Assembly: GCA_964637875.1 (NCBI GenBank)
Contig: CAZWXK010000047.1
Span: forward strand, 1-19,295
DNA length: 19,295 nt
Origin: UBA5972 sp964637875
GTDB lineage: Bacteria > Pseudomonadota > Alphaproteobacteria > Rhodobacterales > Rhodobacteraceae
Direction: 5' to 3'
Part shown: positions 6,415-12,986 of the stretch, piece by piece
How positions within the stretch are numbered: position 1 is the first letter of the stretch
Layout of the letters: the number at the start of each line of letters is the position of its first letter
Notes under the pieces: generated by a model
Told to the model about the DNA's origin: nothing
The model's database searches: none
Seen by the model: the letters and a program-made list of their open reading frames with translations, nothing else
Position numbers and translations under genes: made by a program

Positions 6415-7188
6415 ATGACCCGTCAAACCAAAGACCAGCCCGGCAATCTGCGCCTTGGCGTGAACATCGACCATGTCGCCACCGTGCGCAACGCCCGCGG
6501 CAGCGCCTATCCCGACCCGGTGCGCGCCGCGCTTCTGGCCCAGGAGGCCGGCGCCGATGGTGTCACCGCCCACCTGCGCGAGGATCGCCGCCACATAGCG
6601 GACGACGACATTGCCTGCCTGATGGAACAGCTGACCATCCCGCTCAACCTCGAAATGGCCGCAACCGATGAAATGCAGCAGATCGCCCTGCGCCACGTGC
6701 CGCACGCTGTCTGTCTGGTCCCCGAAAAACGCGAGGAACGCACCACCGAAGGCGGGCTCGAGGTCGCGCGCGAGGAAAACCGCCTCGCCCATTTCATCGC
6801 GCCGCTGCGCAAGGCCGGCTGCCGGGTGTCGATCTTCATCGCCGCCGACAAGCCCCAGATCGAGGCCGCCGCCCGCATTGGCGCCCCGGTCGTCGAACTG
6901 CATACCGGCGCCTATTGCGACGCCCATGCCCAGGGCCGGTTTGACGATCGCGATGCCGAATTGCAACGCTTGACCGAAATGGCCGCCTATGCGGCCTCGC
7001 TGGGCCTCGAGGTCCATGCCGGCCACGGGCTGACCTATGACACGGTCAGGCCGATTGCCGCGCTGCCACAGATTCGCGAACTCAACATCGGTCATTTCCT
7101 TATCGGCGAGGCCATATTTGTCGGCCTGCCCGCAGCCATGGACGAAATGCGCCGCCTGATGATCGAGGCGCGCAAGGGCGCGCCCTGA
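6415..7188 (+). CDS. pdxJ: Pyridoxine 5'-phosphate synthase
   Basis: PdxJ condenses 1-deoxy-D-xylulose 5-phosphate with 3-amino-2-oxopropyl phosphate to give pyridoxine 5'-phosphate (DXP-dependent vitamin B6 route). The 257-aa TIM barrel shows the family blocks LGVNIDHVATVRNARG, GADGVTAHLREDRRHI, LNLEMAATDEM, LVPEKREERTTEGGLEV, VELHTGAYC, VHAGHGLTYD and LNIGHFLIGEAIFVGL, with the conserved His and Glu residues present. Length is normal with a short extra N-terminus of about 11 residues. The 59-bp gap from the DUF2062 gene contains two GANTC sites (6367-6371 and 6390-6394), the CcrM methylation target in alphaproteobacteria. A repeat element follows the stop codon. Confidence 0.96.
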   Translation: MTRQTKDQPGNLRLGVNIDHVATVRNARGSAYPDPVRAALLAQEAGADGVTAHLREDRRHIADDDIACLMEQLTIPLNLEMAATDEMQQIALRHVPHAVCLVPEKREERTTEGGLEVAREENRLAHFIAPLRKAGCRVSIFIAADKPQIEAAARIGAPVVELHTGAYCDAHAQGRFDDRDAELQRLTEMAAYAASLGLEVHAGHGLTYDTVRPIAALPQIRELNIGHFLIGEAIFVGLPAAMDEMRRLMIEARKGAP

Positions 7189-7190
7189 GA

Positions 7191-7262
7191 TGATCGCCCA
7201 CCCCCCTTCTTCTTTGCCCAAATACGCCCGCCGGAGGCACGGCGCAGCCGCGGCTGCGCCGT
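7191..7262 (+). repeat. Post-stop intergenic element, copy 1 (pyrimidine-rich core plus palindrome)
   Basis: TGATCGCC (7191-7198) is followed by a 23-nt core (7206-7228) containing TTCTTTGCCCAAATACGCC, identical to 11941-11963. It ends in a 24-bp perfect palindrome at 7239-7262 whose left half is ACGGCGCAGCCG. The element fills most of the pdxJ-acpS gap and points the same way as pdxJ. There is no T-run after the palindrome. From memory, similar strings recur after stop codons in Rhodobacterales genomes, but I cannot verify this here. Confidence 0.75.
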
Positions 7263-7287
7263 CACCTGAAAACGCGGGGCAAAAATC

Positions 7288-7698
7288 ATGATCCTGGGCG
7301 TGGGCACCGATCTGGCCAATATCGAGCGCATCGAACGCACGCTCGCCCGCTTCGGCGACCGTTTCCGCAAACGCGTATTCACCAATATCGAACGCGCCAC
7401 CGCCGATCACCGCGAACAGACCGCCGCCACATACGCCAAACGCTGGGCGGCAAAAGAGGCCTGCTCCAAGGCGCTGGGAACGGGGCTGCGCATGGGCATC
7501 AGCTGGCGCGACATGGGGGTGGTCAACCTGAAAACCGGCCAGCCCCGGATGGAGCTGACAGGCTGGGCCGCCGAACGTCTGCGCCAGATGACCCCCGAGG
7601 GGATGGAGGCCCATGTTCACGTCTCGCTGACCGACGATCACCCCTGGGCGCAGGCTTTCGTGGTGATCGAGGCCCGGCCGCGCCCCTCGTCGCCTTGA
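7288..7698 (+). CDS. acpS: Holo-[acyl-carrier-protein] synthase
   Basis: AcpS transfers 4'-phosphopantetheine from CoA to a serine of acyl carrier protein, activating it for fatty acid synthesis. The protein (136 aa) has the two motifs of the family: D8 in GVGTDLANIERIE and E57 in KRWAAKEACSKALGTG, the Mg ligands. Length is typical. The start MILGVGTDL leaves no room for an alternative. It is separated from pdxJ by the repeat element, so it may head its own transcript. lepB follows after 53 nt. Confidence 0.95.
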   Translation: MILGVGTDLANIERIERTLARFGDRFRKRVFTNIERATADHREQTAATYAKRWAAKEACSKALGTGLRMGISWRDMGVVNLKTGQPRMELTGWAAERLRQMTPEGMEAHVHVSLTDDHPWAQAFVVIEARPRPSSP

Positions 7699-7751
7699 CT
7701 TCCCCATCTTCTGGGACCATGAAACCCCAAACGTATCGACAGGCAGGAAAC

Positions 7752-8540
7752 ATGGCTGACAGCACCAAACAGGAAGGCGGCGTTCTTGAATGGGTCAAGA
7801 CGATCGCCTGGGCACTTCTCATTGCGGGGATCATCCGCACCTTCTTCTTTCAGCCATTCTGGATTCCCTCGGGCTCGATGAAGGACACGCTGCTTGTGGG
7901 CGATTTCCTGTTCGTCAACAAGATGGCCTATGGCTATTCGCGCTATTCCTGCCCCTTCTCGGCCTGCCCGTTTTCCGGGCGCATCCTGGCCAGCCAGCCC
8001 AGGCGCGGCGATGTCGTGGTCTTCAAGCATCCCGTGACCAAGGTCGATTTCATCAAGCGTCTCATCGGCCTGCCCGGCGACCGTGTGCAGATGAGAAACG
8101 GCCGCCTCTACATCAACGGCAAGCCGGTCAAGCTGCAGCCCGCCGGCGTGTTCGAGGAAATCAAGGCGCCTCAGGGCCCCGGCGGCGGTGTGCCGCGTTG
8201 CAGCAACGATCCCGTGCGCATTGGCGGCATCTGCAAGAAGGAGCGTTTTCGCGAAACCCTTCCCAATGGCGTGACCCATGATATCCTGAACATCGTGGAT
8301 AACGGCTACGCCGACAACACCAAGGTCTTTACCGTGCCACAGGGCATGTACATGTTCATGGGCGACAACCGCGACAACTCCGAGGACAGCCGCTTCAGTC
8401 AGCTGGTCGGCGGTGTCGGTTTCGTGCCTTTCGAAAATCTCGTCGGGCGCGCCGACCGGGTGATCTTTTCCTCGGCGGGGCGCTCGATCCTGGCGTTCTG
8501 GACATGGCGCAAGGACCGCTTCTTCAAGGCGATCGAGTGA
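7752..8540 (+). CDS. lepB: Signal peptidase I
   Basis: The product (262 aa) removes signal peptides from exported proteins at the periplasmic face of the inner membrane. One membrane anchor spans about residues 17-33. Catalytic S42 lies in IPSGSMKDTL and the general base K102 in FIKRLIGLPGD. GDNRDNSEDSR is the conserved late box. An insert after the first box carries C67 and C72, and two more cysteines occur at PRCSND and GGICKK, so periplasmic disulfides are possible. I chose the ATG at 7752 (AGGAAAC before it) rather than the longer frame from 7695, which overlaps acpS. TTGACT at 7695-7700 could be a -35 box, but the -10 is poor. The stop overlaps the rnc GTG start. Confidence 0.95.
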   Translation: MADSTKQEGGVLEWVKTIAWALLIAGIIRTFFFQPFWIPSGSMKDTLLVGDFLFVNKMAYGYSRYSCPFSACPFSGRILASQPRRGDVVVFKHPVTKVDFIKRLIGLPGDRVQMRNGRLYINGKPVKLQPAGVFEEIKAPQGPGGGVPRCSNDPVRIGGICKKERFRETLPNGVTHDILNIVDNGYADNTKVFTVPQGMYMFMGDNRDNSEDSRFSQLVGGVGFVPFENLVGRADRVIFSSAGRSILAFWTWRKDRFFKAIE

Positions 8541-9226
8541 GGCTGTCGGCCGAACTCAGGGCGTTCTCGACGCGCATCGGGCATGACTTCAGCCGGCCCG
8601 ATCTCCTGATCGAGGCCTTGACCCATCCCTCTTTCGGCTCGGCCACGCGACCCGACAACCAGCGGCTCGAATTTCTGGGCGACCGCGTGCTGGGGCTGGT
8701 GATTGCCGAAGCGCTGCTCAGTGCCGACCCCCAGGCCAGCGAGGGCCAGCTGGCGCCCCGCTTCAATTCCCTGGTGCGCCGCGAAACCTGCGCCGAGATC
8801 GCCGACAGCATCGCCCTTGGCGAGGTGCTCAAGCTGGGGCGCTCGGAAATGATGTCGGGCGGTCGGCGCAAGCGCGCGCTGCTTGCCGACGCCATCGAGG
8901 CCGTCATCGCCGCGGTCTATCTGGACGGCGGATTCGATGCTGCACGCGACGTGATCCTGCGCCTGTGGCGCAAACGCATCGACGGCGCCAAGGTGGACGC
9001 GCGCGACCCCAAGACGATGTTGCAGGAATGGGCCCAGGCACGCGGCCAGAGACCGCCCGTCTATACCGAGATCGGCCGCTCGGGGCCCGATCACGCCCCC
9101 GTATTCACCATTCGCGCGCGACTGGATACCGGCCACGAGGCCGTTGCCCAGGCACCGTCGAAACGGCAGGCGCAACAGGCCGCCGCGGCCGAACTTCTCA
9201 ACCGCCTGGAGGGCCGTGATGTCTGA
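8537..9226 (+). CDS. rnc: Ribonuclease III
   Basis: RNase III cuts double-stranded RNA, including rRNA precursors. The 229-aa protein has the signature LEFLGDRVLGL with catalytic E45 and D49, the second acidic pair D118 and E121 in DAIEAVIAAVYLDGG, and a C-terminal dsRNA-binding domain from about residue 155 (DPKTMLQEW to KRQAQQAAAAELL). I start it at GTG 8537, which overlaps the lepB stop as GTGA and has AAGGCGA upstream. An ATG at 8504 would add 11 residues and overlap lepB by 37 nt. The 3' end overlaps era by 8 nt, giving tight coupling. Confidence 0.95.
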   Translation: MRLSAELRAFSTRIGHDFSRPDLLIEALTHPSFGSATRPDNQRLEFLGDRVLGLVIAEALLSADPQASEGQLAPRFNSLVRRETCAEIADSIALGEVLKLGRSEMMSGGRRKRALLADAIEAVIAAVYLDGGFDAARDVILRLWRKRIDGAKVDARDPKTMLQEWAQARGQRPPVYTEIGRSGPDHAPVFTIRARLDTGHEAVAQAPSKRQAQQAAAAELLNRLEGRDV

Positions 9227-10130
9227 ACAACGCTGTGGGTTCATCGCCCTCATCGGCGAACCCAATGCAGGCAAATCCACCCTGCTGAACCAGATGGTGG
9301 GGGCCAAGGTCTCGATCGTCACCCACAAGGTGCAGACCACCCGCGCGCGCATCCGTGGCGTCGCGATCGAGGGCGATTCCCAGATGATCTTTGTCGATAC
9401 CCCGGGCCTGTTCCGCCCCCGCCGCAGGCTGGATCGCGCCATGGTCAGCGCCGCCTGGGCGGGCGCTGGCGATGCCGATGCGGTGGTGCTGATGGTCGAG
9501 GCGCAGCGTGGCATGACCCAGGGCGTCGAGGCCATCATCCAGACCCTCGCAGACAGGCTGAACCCCCGGCAGGTGGTGGCGCTGGCCATCAACAAGATCG
9601 ACCGGACAGGATCCGACCGCCTGCTGGCCCTGAGCGCCCGAATGAACGATGCCTTCGATTTCGCCGCAACCTTCATGATCTCGGCCGCGCGCGGCCACGG
9701 AGTCGGCGATCTGCGTCGCTGGCTGGCCGAACAGCTGCCGCCGGGCGTCTGGCTGTATCCACCGGATCAGATCGCCGACCTGCCGCTGCGCATGCTGGCC
9801 GCCGAGACGACCCGCGAAAAGCTGATCCTGCGACTGCATCAGGAGCTGCCCTATCAGATGACCGTCGAAACCGAGAACTGGGAGGAACGCAAGGACGGAT
9901 CGGTACGTATCGACCAGGTGATCTATGTCGCCCGCGAGGGCCATCGCGGCATCGTCCTGGGCCACCGCGGCGAGACGATCAAGGCCGTGTCGATGGCCGC
10001 GCGCGCCGATATTGCCGAATTCCTGGGCCGCAAGGTGCATCTGTTCCTGCAGGTCAAGGTCCGGCCGAACTGGCAGAACGAGGCCGAAAGATACGCCGAA
10101 ATGGGCCTGGATATCCGCGATGCAAACTGA
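9219..10130 (+). CDS. era: GTPase Era
   Basis: Era is a GTPase that binds the 3' end of 16S rRNA and assists 30S subunit maturation. Motifs are the G1 loop GEPNAGKST (about residues 13-21), G3 DTPGLF, G4 NKID and a C-terminal KH domain with GHRGETIK followed by VHLFLQVKVRPNW. The length of 303 aa is normal. The ATG at 9219 has GGAGGG 5-10 nt upstream, inside the rnc end. Its position after rnc matches E. coli, where the two are co-transcribed. recO follows with one extra gene between. Confidence 0.96.
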   Translation: MSEQRCGFIALIGEPNAGKSTLLNQMVGAKVSIVTHKVQTTRARIRGVAIEGDSQMIFVDTPGLFRPRRRLDRAMVSAAWAGAGDADAVVLMVEAQRGMTQGVEAIIQTLADRLNPRQVVALAINKIDRTGSDRLLALSARMNDAFDFAATFMISAARGHGVGDLRRWLAEQLPPGVWLYPPDQIADLPLRMLAAETTREKLILRLHQELPYQMTVETENWEERKDGSVRIDQVIYVAREGHRGIVLGHRGETIKAVSMAARADIAEFLGRKVHLFLQVKVRPNWQNEAERYAEMGLDIRDAN

Positions 10131-10193
10131 CCGCCCCCCGGCGCAGCCCGGCCCTCATCCCCCGGATCATCCCCCCCGTCATCTCCTGTCGCC

Positions 10194-10523
10194 ATGGCGC
10201 GGTTGAGCGCCCAGTTCTGGGTGCAGGCCTATCTTGCCCGCCTGCGCCAGCACGACATACCCGCCTTTGTCGTTTCCCGGGGCGATGCCACGGCCGGTGC
10301 GGTGATCGTCAAGCTGAACACCCTTGACGGCCATGCACAGGCCTTTCAGCGCAGCACCGATGCTCAGGGCCGGCGCATCTGGATCACCCTTGCCCAGGGC
10401 GATGAGGCCACGGTTGACGCCAGTCTTGCCCGCCAGCGTGGATTCGACCCCGACCTGTGGATCATCGAGGTCGAGGACCGCCAGGGTCGCCACCTTCTCG
10501 ACCAGGAGGGGCTTTCCGACTAG
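10194..10523 (+). CDS. DUF1491 family protein
   Basis: This small soluble protein (109 aa) matches the alphaproteobacterial DUF1491 family as I know it: LSAQFWVQAYLARLR, PAFVVSRGD, GAVIVKLNTLDG, LAQGDEATVDASLARQR, then FDPDLWIIEVEDRQGRHLL. There is no signal peptide, membrane segment, cysteine cluster or recognisable catalytic motif. Its stop lies 9 nt before the recO ATG and it follows era after 63 nt, so it is almost certainly expressed with them. Function is unknown. Its place in a ribosome-assembly and repair operon is suggestive only. Confidence 0.85.
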   Translation: MARLSAQFWVQAYLARLRQHDIPAFVVSRGDATAGAVIVKLNTLDGHAQAFQRSTDAQGRRIWITLAQGDEATVDASLARQRGFDPDLWIIEVEDRQGRHLLDQEGLSD

Positions 10524-10532
10524 GCTGCGCCC

Positions 10533-11234
10533 ATGGAATGGAACGATCAGGGATTTCTGCTGACCCGGCGACGCCACGGCGAGACATCCGCCATCGTCGA
10601 GCTTTTCACCGAGCATCACGGCCGCCATGCCGGCGTGGTCCGGGGCGGGGCCTCGCGCCGCATGGTGGCGCCGTTGCAGCCGGGCAACCAGCTGCAGGCC
10701 ACCTGGCGCGCCCGCCTGCCCGAGCATCTGGGCCATTTCACCGTCGAGGCCCTGGACATGCGCGGCTGCGATCTGATGGCCGACCGCCTTGCGCTGTCGG
10801 GGCTGAATGCGATCGTGGCACTCCTGCGTCTGGCCCTGCCCGAGCGGGCTGCGCATCCGCGCCTCTATGCGGCGTCGATCACGATGCTCGACACCATGCG
10901 CAGCGCCATCTGTACCAGCGGCGCGGGCTGGTCGGGCCTCTATCTCGAGTGGGAAATGGTGCTGCTCGACGAGATGGGCTTCGGTCTCGATCTGTCCAGC
11001 TGCGCAGTGACCGGAGCAACCGATGACCTTGCCCATGTCTCGCCGCGCAGCGGTCGGGCGGTGTCCACGGCCGGCGCCGGCAGATGGGCGGGGCGTCTGC
11101 TGCCCTATCCCGATCCGGCCAACGCGCTTGCAGGGCTGCGAACGACCGGACATTTCCTGGCCCGGGCGCTGGGCGACCGGCCCCTGCCGGACGCCCGCGC
11201 GCGCCTCATCGCGGCGCTCGGGCGCGCTGCCTGA
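10533..11234 (+). CDS. recO: DNA repair protein RecO
   Basis: RecO works with RecF and RecR to load RecA on SSB-coated gaps. The 233-aa protein has an N-terminal OB-fold segment (WNDQGFLLTRRRHGETSAIVE region, then HAGVVRGGASRR and LQPGNQLQATWRAR) and a helical C-terminal part (LYLEWEMVLLDEMGFGLDLSSCAVTG, given here only as landmarks at about residues 135-160, and FLARALGDRPLP near 210). The four-cysteine zinc site of some RecO proteins is not evident; only isolated cysteines occur. It is the last gene of the acpS-to-recO run. No clear terminator follows. Confidence 0.92.
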   Translation: MEWNDQGFLLTRRRHGETSAIVELFTEHHGRHAGVVRGGASRRMVAPLQPGNQLQATWRARLPEHLGHFTVEALDMRGCDLMADRLALSGLNAIVALLRLALPERAAHPRLYAASITMLDTMRSAICTSGAGWSGLYLEWEMVLLDEMGFGLDLSSCAVTGATDDLAHVSPRSGRAVSTAGAGRWAGRLLPYPDPANALAGLRTTGHFLARALGDRPLPDARARLIAALGRAA

Positions 11235-11280
11235 GGCGGCTGTTGCAATCAGGGCGCGATCCAGGCAACACAGGCCCCCC

Positions 11281-11308
11281 TTGCACATGGGCGCGCAAGG
11301 CGTATTCC
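11281..11308 (+). promoter_or_regulatory. Candidate promoter of the AhpD-like gene
   Basis: TTGCAC (11281-11286), a 16-bp spacer and TATTCC (11303-11308) precede the gene. The predicted start near 11315 leaves a leader of about 22 nt with AGAGGA before the ATG at 11337. The -35 is good and the -10 moderate. Confidence 0.45.
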
Positions 11309-11336
11309 CTTGTCACAGCAACAAGAGGAATCCCCC

Positions 11337-11936
11337 ATGCGCGTCCAGCCAAAGCCCCTCAACCGGTATCCCTGGTTCATCCGCCTGTTCTTTGCCAAGC
11401 AGAAATACACCTATGGCGAGGTTCTCGACCCCGGCCTCCTGTGGGGCCGCTCGAAATGGGTCTTTGCTTCGGTGGCGCTGCTGTATGGGGCGCTCAATCG
11501 CCGCCGCTCGCCCCTCGGCGGCGAATTGCGCGCGTTGGTCACGGTGCGGGTGTCGCAGATCAACCATTGCGAATTCTGCGTGGACATCAACGGCGCAACC
11601 CTCCAGAAACGCGGCGCCAGCGAGGCAAAGATCCTCGCCCTGCGACACTGGCGCGACAACCCGCTGTTCTCGCCCCTCGAACGCTATGTCCTCGATTATA
11701 CCGAGGCCGTGACCTTTTCCGACCGCGAGGTTACCGACGAAATGGTTGACCGCCTGCGTCGGCATTTCGACGATGACGGCATTGTCGAGCTGACCGGTCT
11801 GATCGCCTTTCAGAACCTGTCGAGCAAGTTCAACGCAGCCCTGGATATCCCGCCCCAGGGGTTCTGTGCCCTGCCCGATCTCACCACCGACAAGGCAACG
11901 CGCCCGCCTTCTCCGACCACGCCCGTGGCCGACTGA
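11337..11936 (+). CDS. Carboxymuconolactone decarboxylase (AhpD-like) family protein
   Basis: The product (199 aa) has the core of the CMD/AhpD family: ELRALVTVRVSQINHCEFC, then a helix with VDINGATLQKRG, a loop with ALRHWRDNPLFSPLERYVLDYTEA region (about residues 100-123) and the later helix VELTGLIAFQNLSSKFNAAL. The redox pair C78-x-x-C81 is intact, but the position four residues after C81, usually His in AhpD-type proteins, is N85. Family members are peroxide-related disulfide reductases or lactone decarboxylases, and no substrate can be assigned. The ATG at 11337 has AGAGGA at good spacing; a TTG nine codons upstream is less likely. The gene stands alone between recO and a convergent operon. 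Its stop TGA is part of a repeat element. Confidence 0.82.
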   Translation: MRVQPKPLNRYPWFIRLFFAKQKYTYGEVLDPGLLWGRSKWVFASVALLYGALNRRRSPLGGELRALVTVRVSQINHCEFCVDINGATLQKRGASEAKILALRHWRDNPLFSPLERYVLDYTEAVTFSDREVTDEMVDRLRRHFDDDGIVELTGLIAFQNLSSKFNAALDIPPQGFCALPDLTTDKATRPPSPTTPVAD

Positions 11937-12000
11937 TCGCCTTCTTCTTTGCCCAAATACGCCGGGGGAGTCGCGTCAGCGACGGGGGCAGCGCCCCCGG
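11934..12000 (+). repeat. Post-stop intergenic element, copy 2 (core plus two hairpins)
   Basis: TGATCGCC begins at the stop codon itself (11934-11941) and runs into the 23-nt core at 11941-11963 shared with copy 1. Hairpin A is GTCGC-GTCA-GCGAC (11970-11983). Hairpin B is CGGGGGC-AGC-GCCCCCG (11983-11999). CCGGGGG at 11962-11968 can instead pair with CCCCCGG at 11994-12000, enclosing hairpin A and excluding B. The element lies between convergent genes, and hairpin B could terminate both directions although no T-run follows. Downstream, GGGGACATGC occurs twice (11999-12008 and 12018-12027). Confidence 0.72.
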
Positions 12001-12045
12001 GGACATGCGGGAACATTGGGGACATGCCCGAAACATGCCCCCGGA

Positions 12046-12984
12046 TCAGTATCCCCGCGCCCTGTCCACCAGATGCAGGAACGGCTCTTGCGCCTCGCCC
12101 CGGCGAATATTTTCGGCAATCGCCATCGATGCCGTCGCGGGACGCGTCTCCGAGGCCACATGCGGTGTCACCGTCACCTTCGGATGGGCCCAGAAAGGGT
12201 GATCGGGCGGCAGGGGCTCGGTGCGAAAGACATCCAGTGTCGCGTGACCGATCCACCCGCTGTCCAGCGCCGCGATCAGGGCGTCGTCGTCGATCAGCCG
12301 CCCACGGCCCGGATTGATGATGACCGCCCCACGCGGCAGCAGGCGCAGCCGTGCCGCGTCCAGCAGATTTTCCGTCTCCTGCGTCAGCGGCAACAGCAGC
12401 ACCAGGATCTGCGCCTGCTCCAGCACCGCGCGCAAGCCGCTGTCGCCACTGTGGCAGGCGATGCCATCGAGCTTCCTGGGGCTGCGGCTCCAGCCCAGAA
12501 CGGGAAACCCGGCCTGCACCAGATAGCGTGCGGCCGTGCCGCCAAGCGCGCCCAGCCCCAGCAGGCCGACCGGCCTTTCCGAGGCCAGCGGCGGGGCCTC
12601 GCGATGGCTCCAGCTGCCATCCTGATGCAGGACATGGCGGTCGATTCCCAGATGGTGGCGCATGACATGTCCCAGTACATATTCGGCCATGCCCGCGCTC
12701 ATGCCGGGGTCCACCATGCGCGCCAGCGGCACCCTCAGCGTATCGTTGCCGCGCATCCATTCGACCCCGGCCCAGAGGCTGAGCACCGCCTTCAGCCGCC
12801 GATAGGGCGCAAAGTCCGACAGCCCGCCATCGGGGGCGTGCACGATGTAATTGACACTTGCCGGATCATCGACATGGTTGACCAGCTGCGCCCGCACACC
12901 GCTTGCGGTCAGTGCCCGGCCCAGTTCCCGCCGGTAGACGGGCCATTCCTCGGGCGCGCCCGCATACAGAACGACGACACTCAT
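12046..12984 (-). CDS. ghrA: Glyoxylate/hydroxypyruvate reductase A-type 2-hydroxyacid dehydrogenase
   Basis: The product (312 aa, matching my recollection of E. coli GhrA) is an NAD(P)H-dependent D-2-hydroxyacid dehydrogenase. The nucleotide-binding loop is LLGLGALGGTAARYL (about residues 140-154). The catalytic triad is R227 (NPGRGRLID), E256 (FRTEPLP) and H275 (TPHVASETRP). The likely reaction is glyoxylate to glycolate or hydroxypyruvate to glycerate; substrate preference cannot be read from sequence alone. The ATG at 12984 lies 2 nt after the rodA stop with AAAGGCAGG upstream, so it appears to be the last gene of the mre operon, an unexpected partner for cell-shape genes. Confidence 0.88.
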   Translation of the reverse strand: MSVVVLYAGAPEEWPVYRRELGRALTASGVRAQLVNHVDDPASVNYIVHAPDGGLSDFAPYRRLKAVLSLWAGVEWMRGNDTLRVPLARMVDPGMSAGMAEYVLGHVMRHHLGIDRHVLHQDGSWSHREAPPLASERPVGLLGLGALGGTAARYLVQAGFPVLGWSRSPRKLDGIACHSGDSGLRAVLEQAQILVLLLPLTQETENLLDAARLRLLPRGAVIINPGRGRLIDDDALIAALDSGWIGHATLDVFRTEPLPPDHPFWAHPKVTVTPHVASETRPATASMAIAENIRRGEAQEPFLHLVDRARGY

Positions 12985-12986
12985 CC

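Noticed and set aside
7204..7262. Intrinsic terminator after pdxJ
   Set aside because: The 24-bp palindrome is strong but is not followed by a T-run on either strand, so I list it as part of a repeat element instead.
7695..7751. Longer N-terminus for signal peptidase I starting at 7695
   Set aside because: It overlaps the acpS end and adds residues with no family counterpart. The ATG at 7752 has a good ribosome-binding site and the normal N-terminus before the membrane anchor.
9144..9218. Longer N-terminus for Era starting at 9144
   Set aside because: The extra residues are Arg/Pro-rich, lie in another frame of the RNase III dsRNA-binding domain and precede a well-placed GGAGGG and ATG at 9219.
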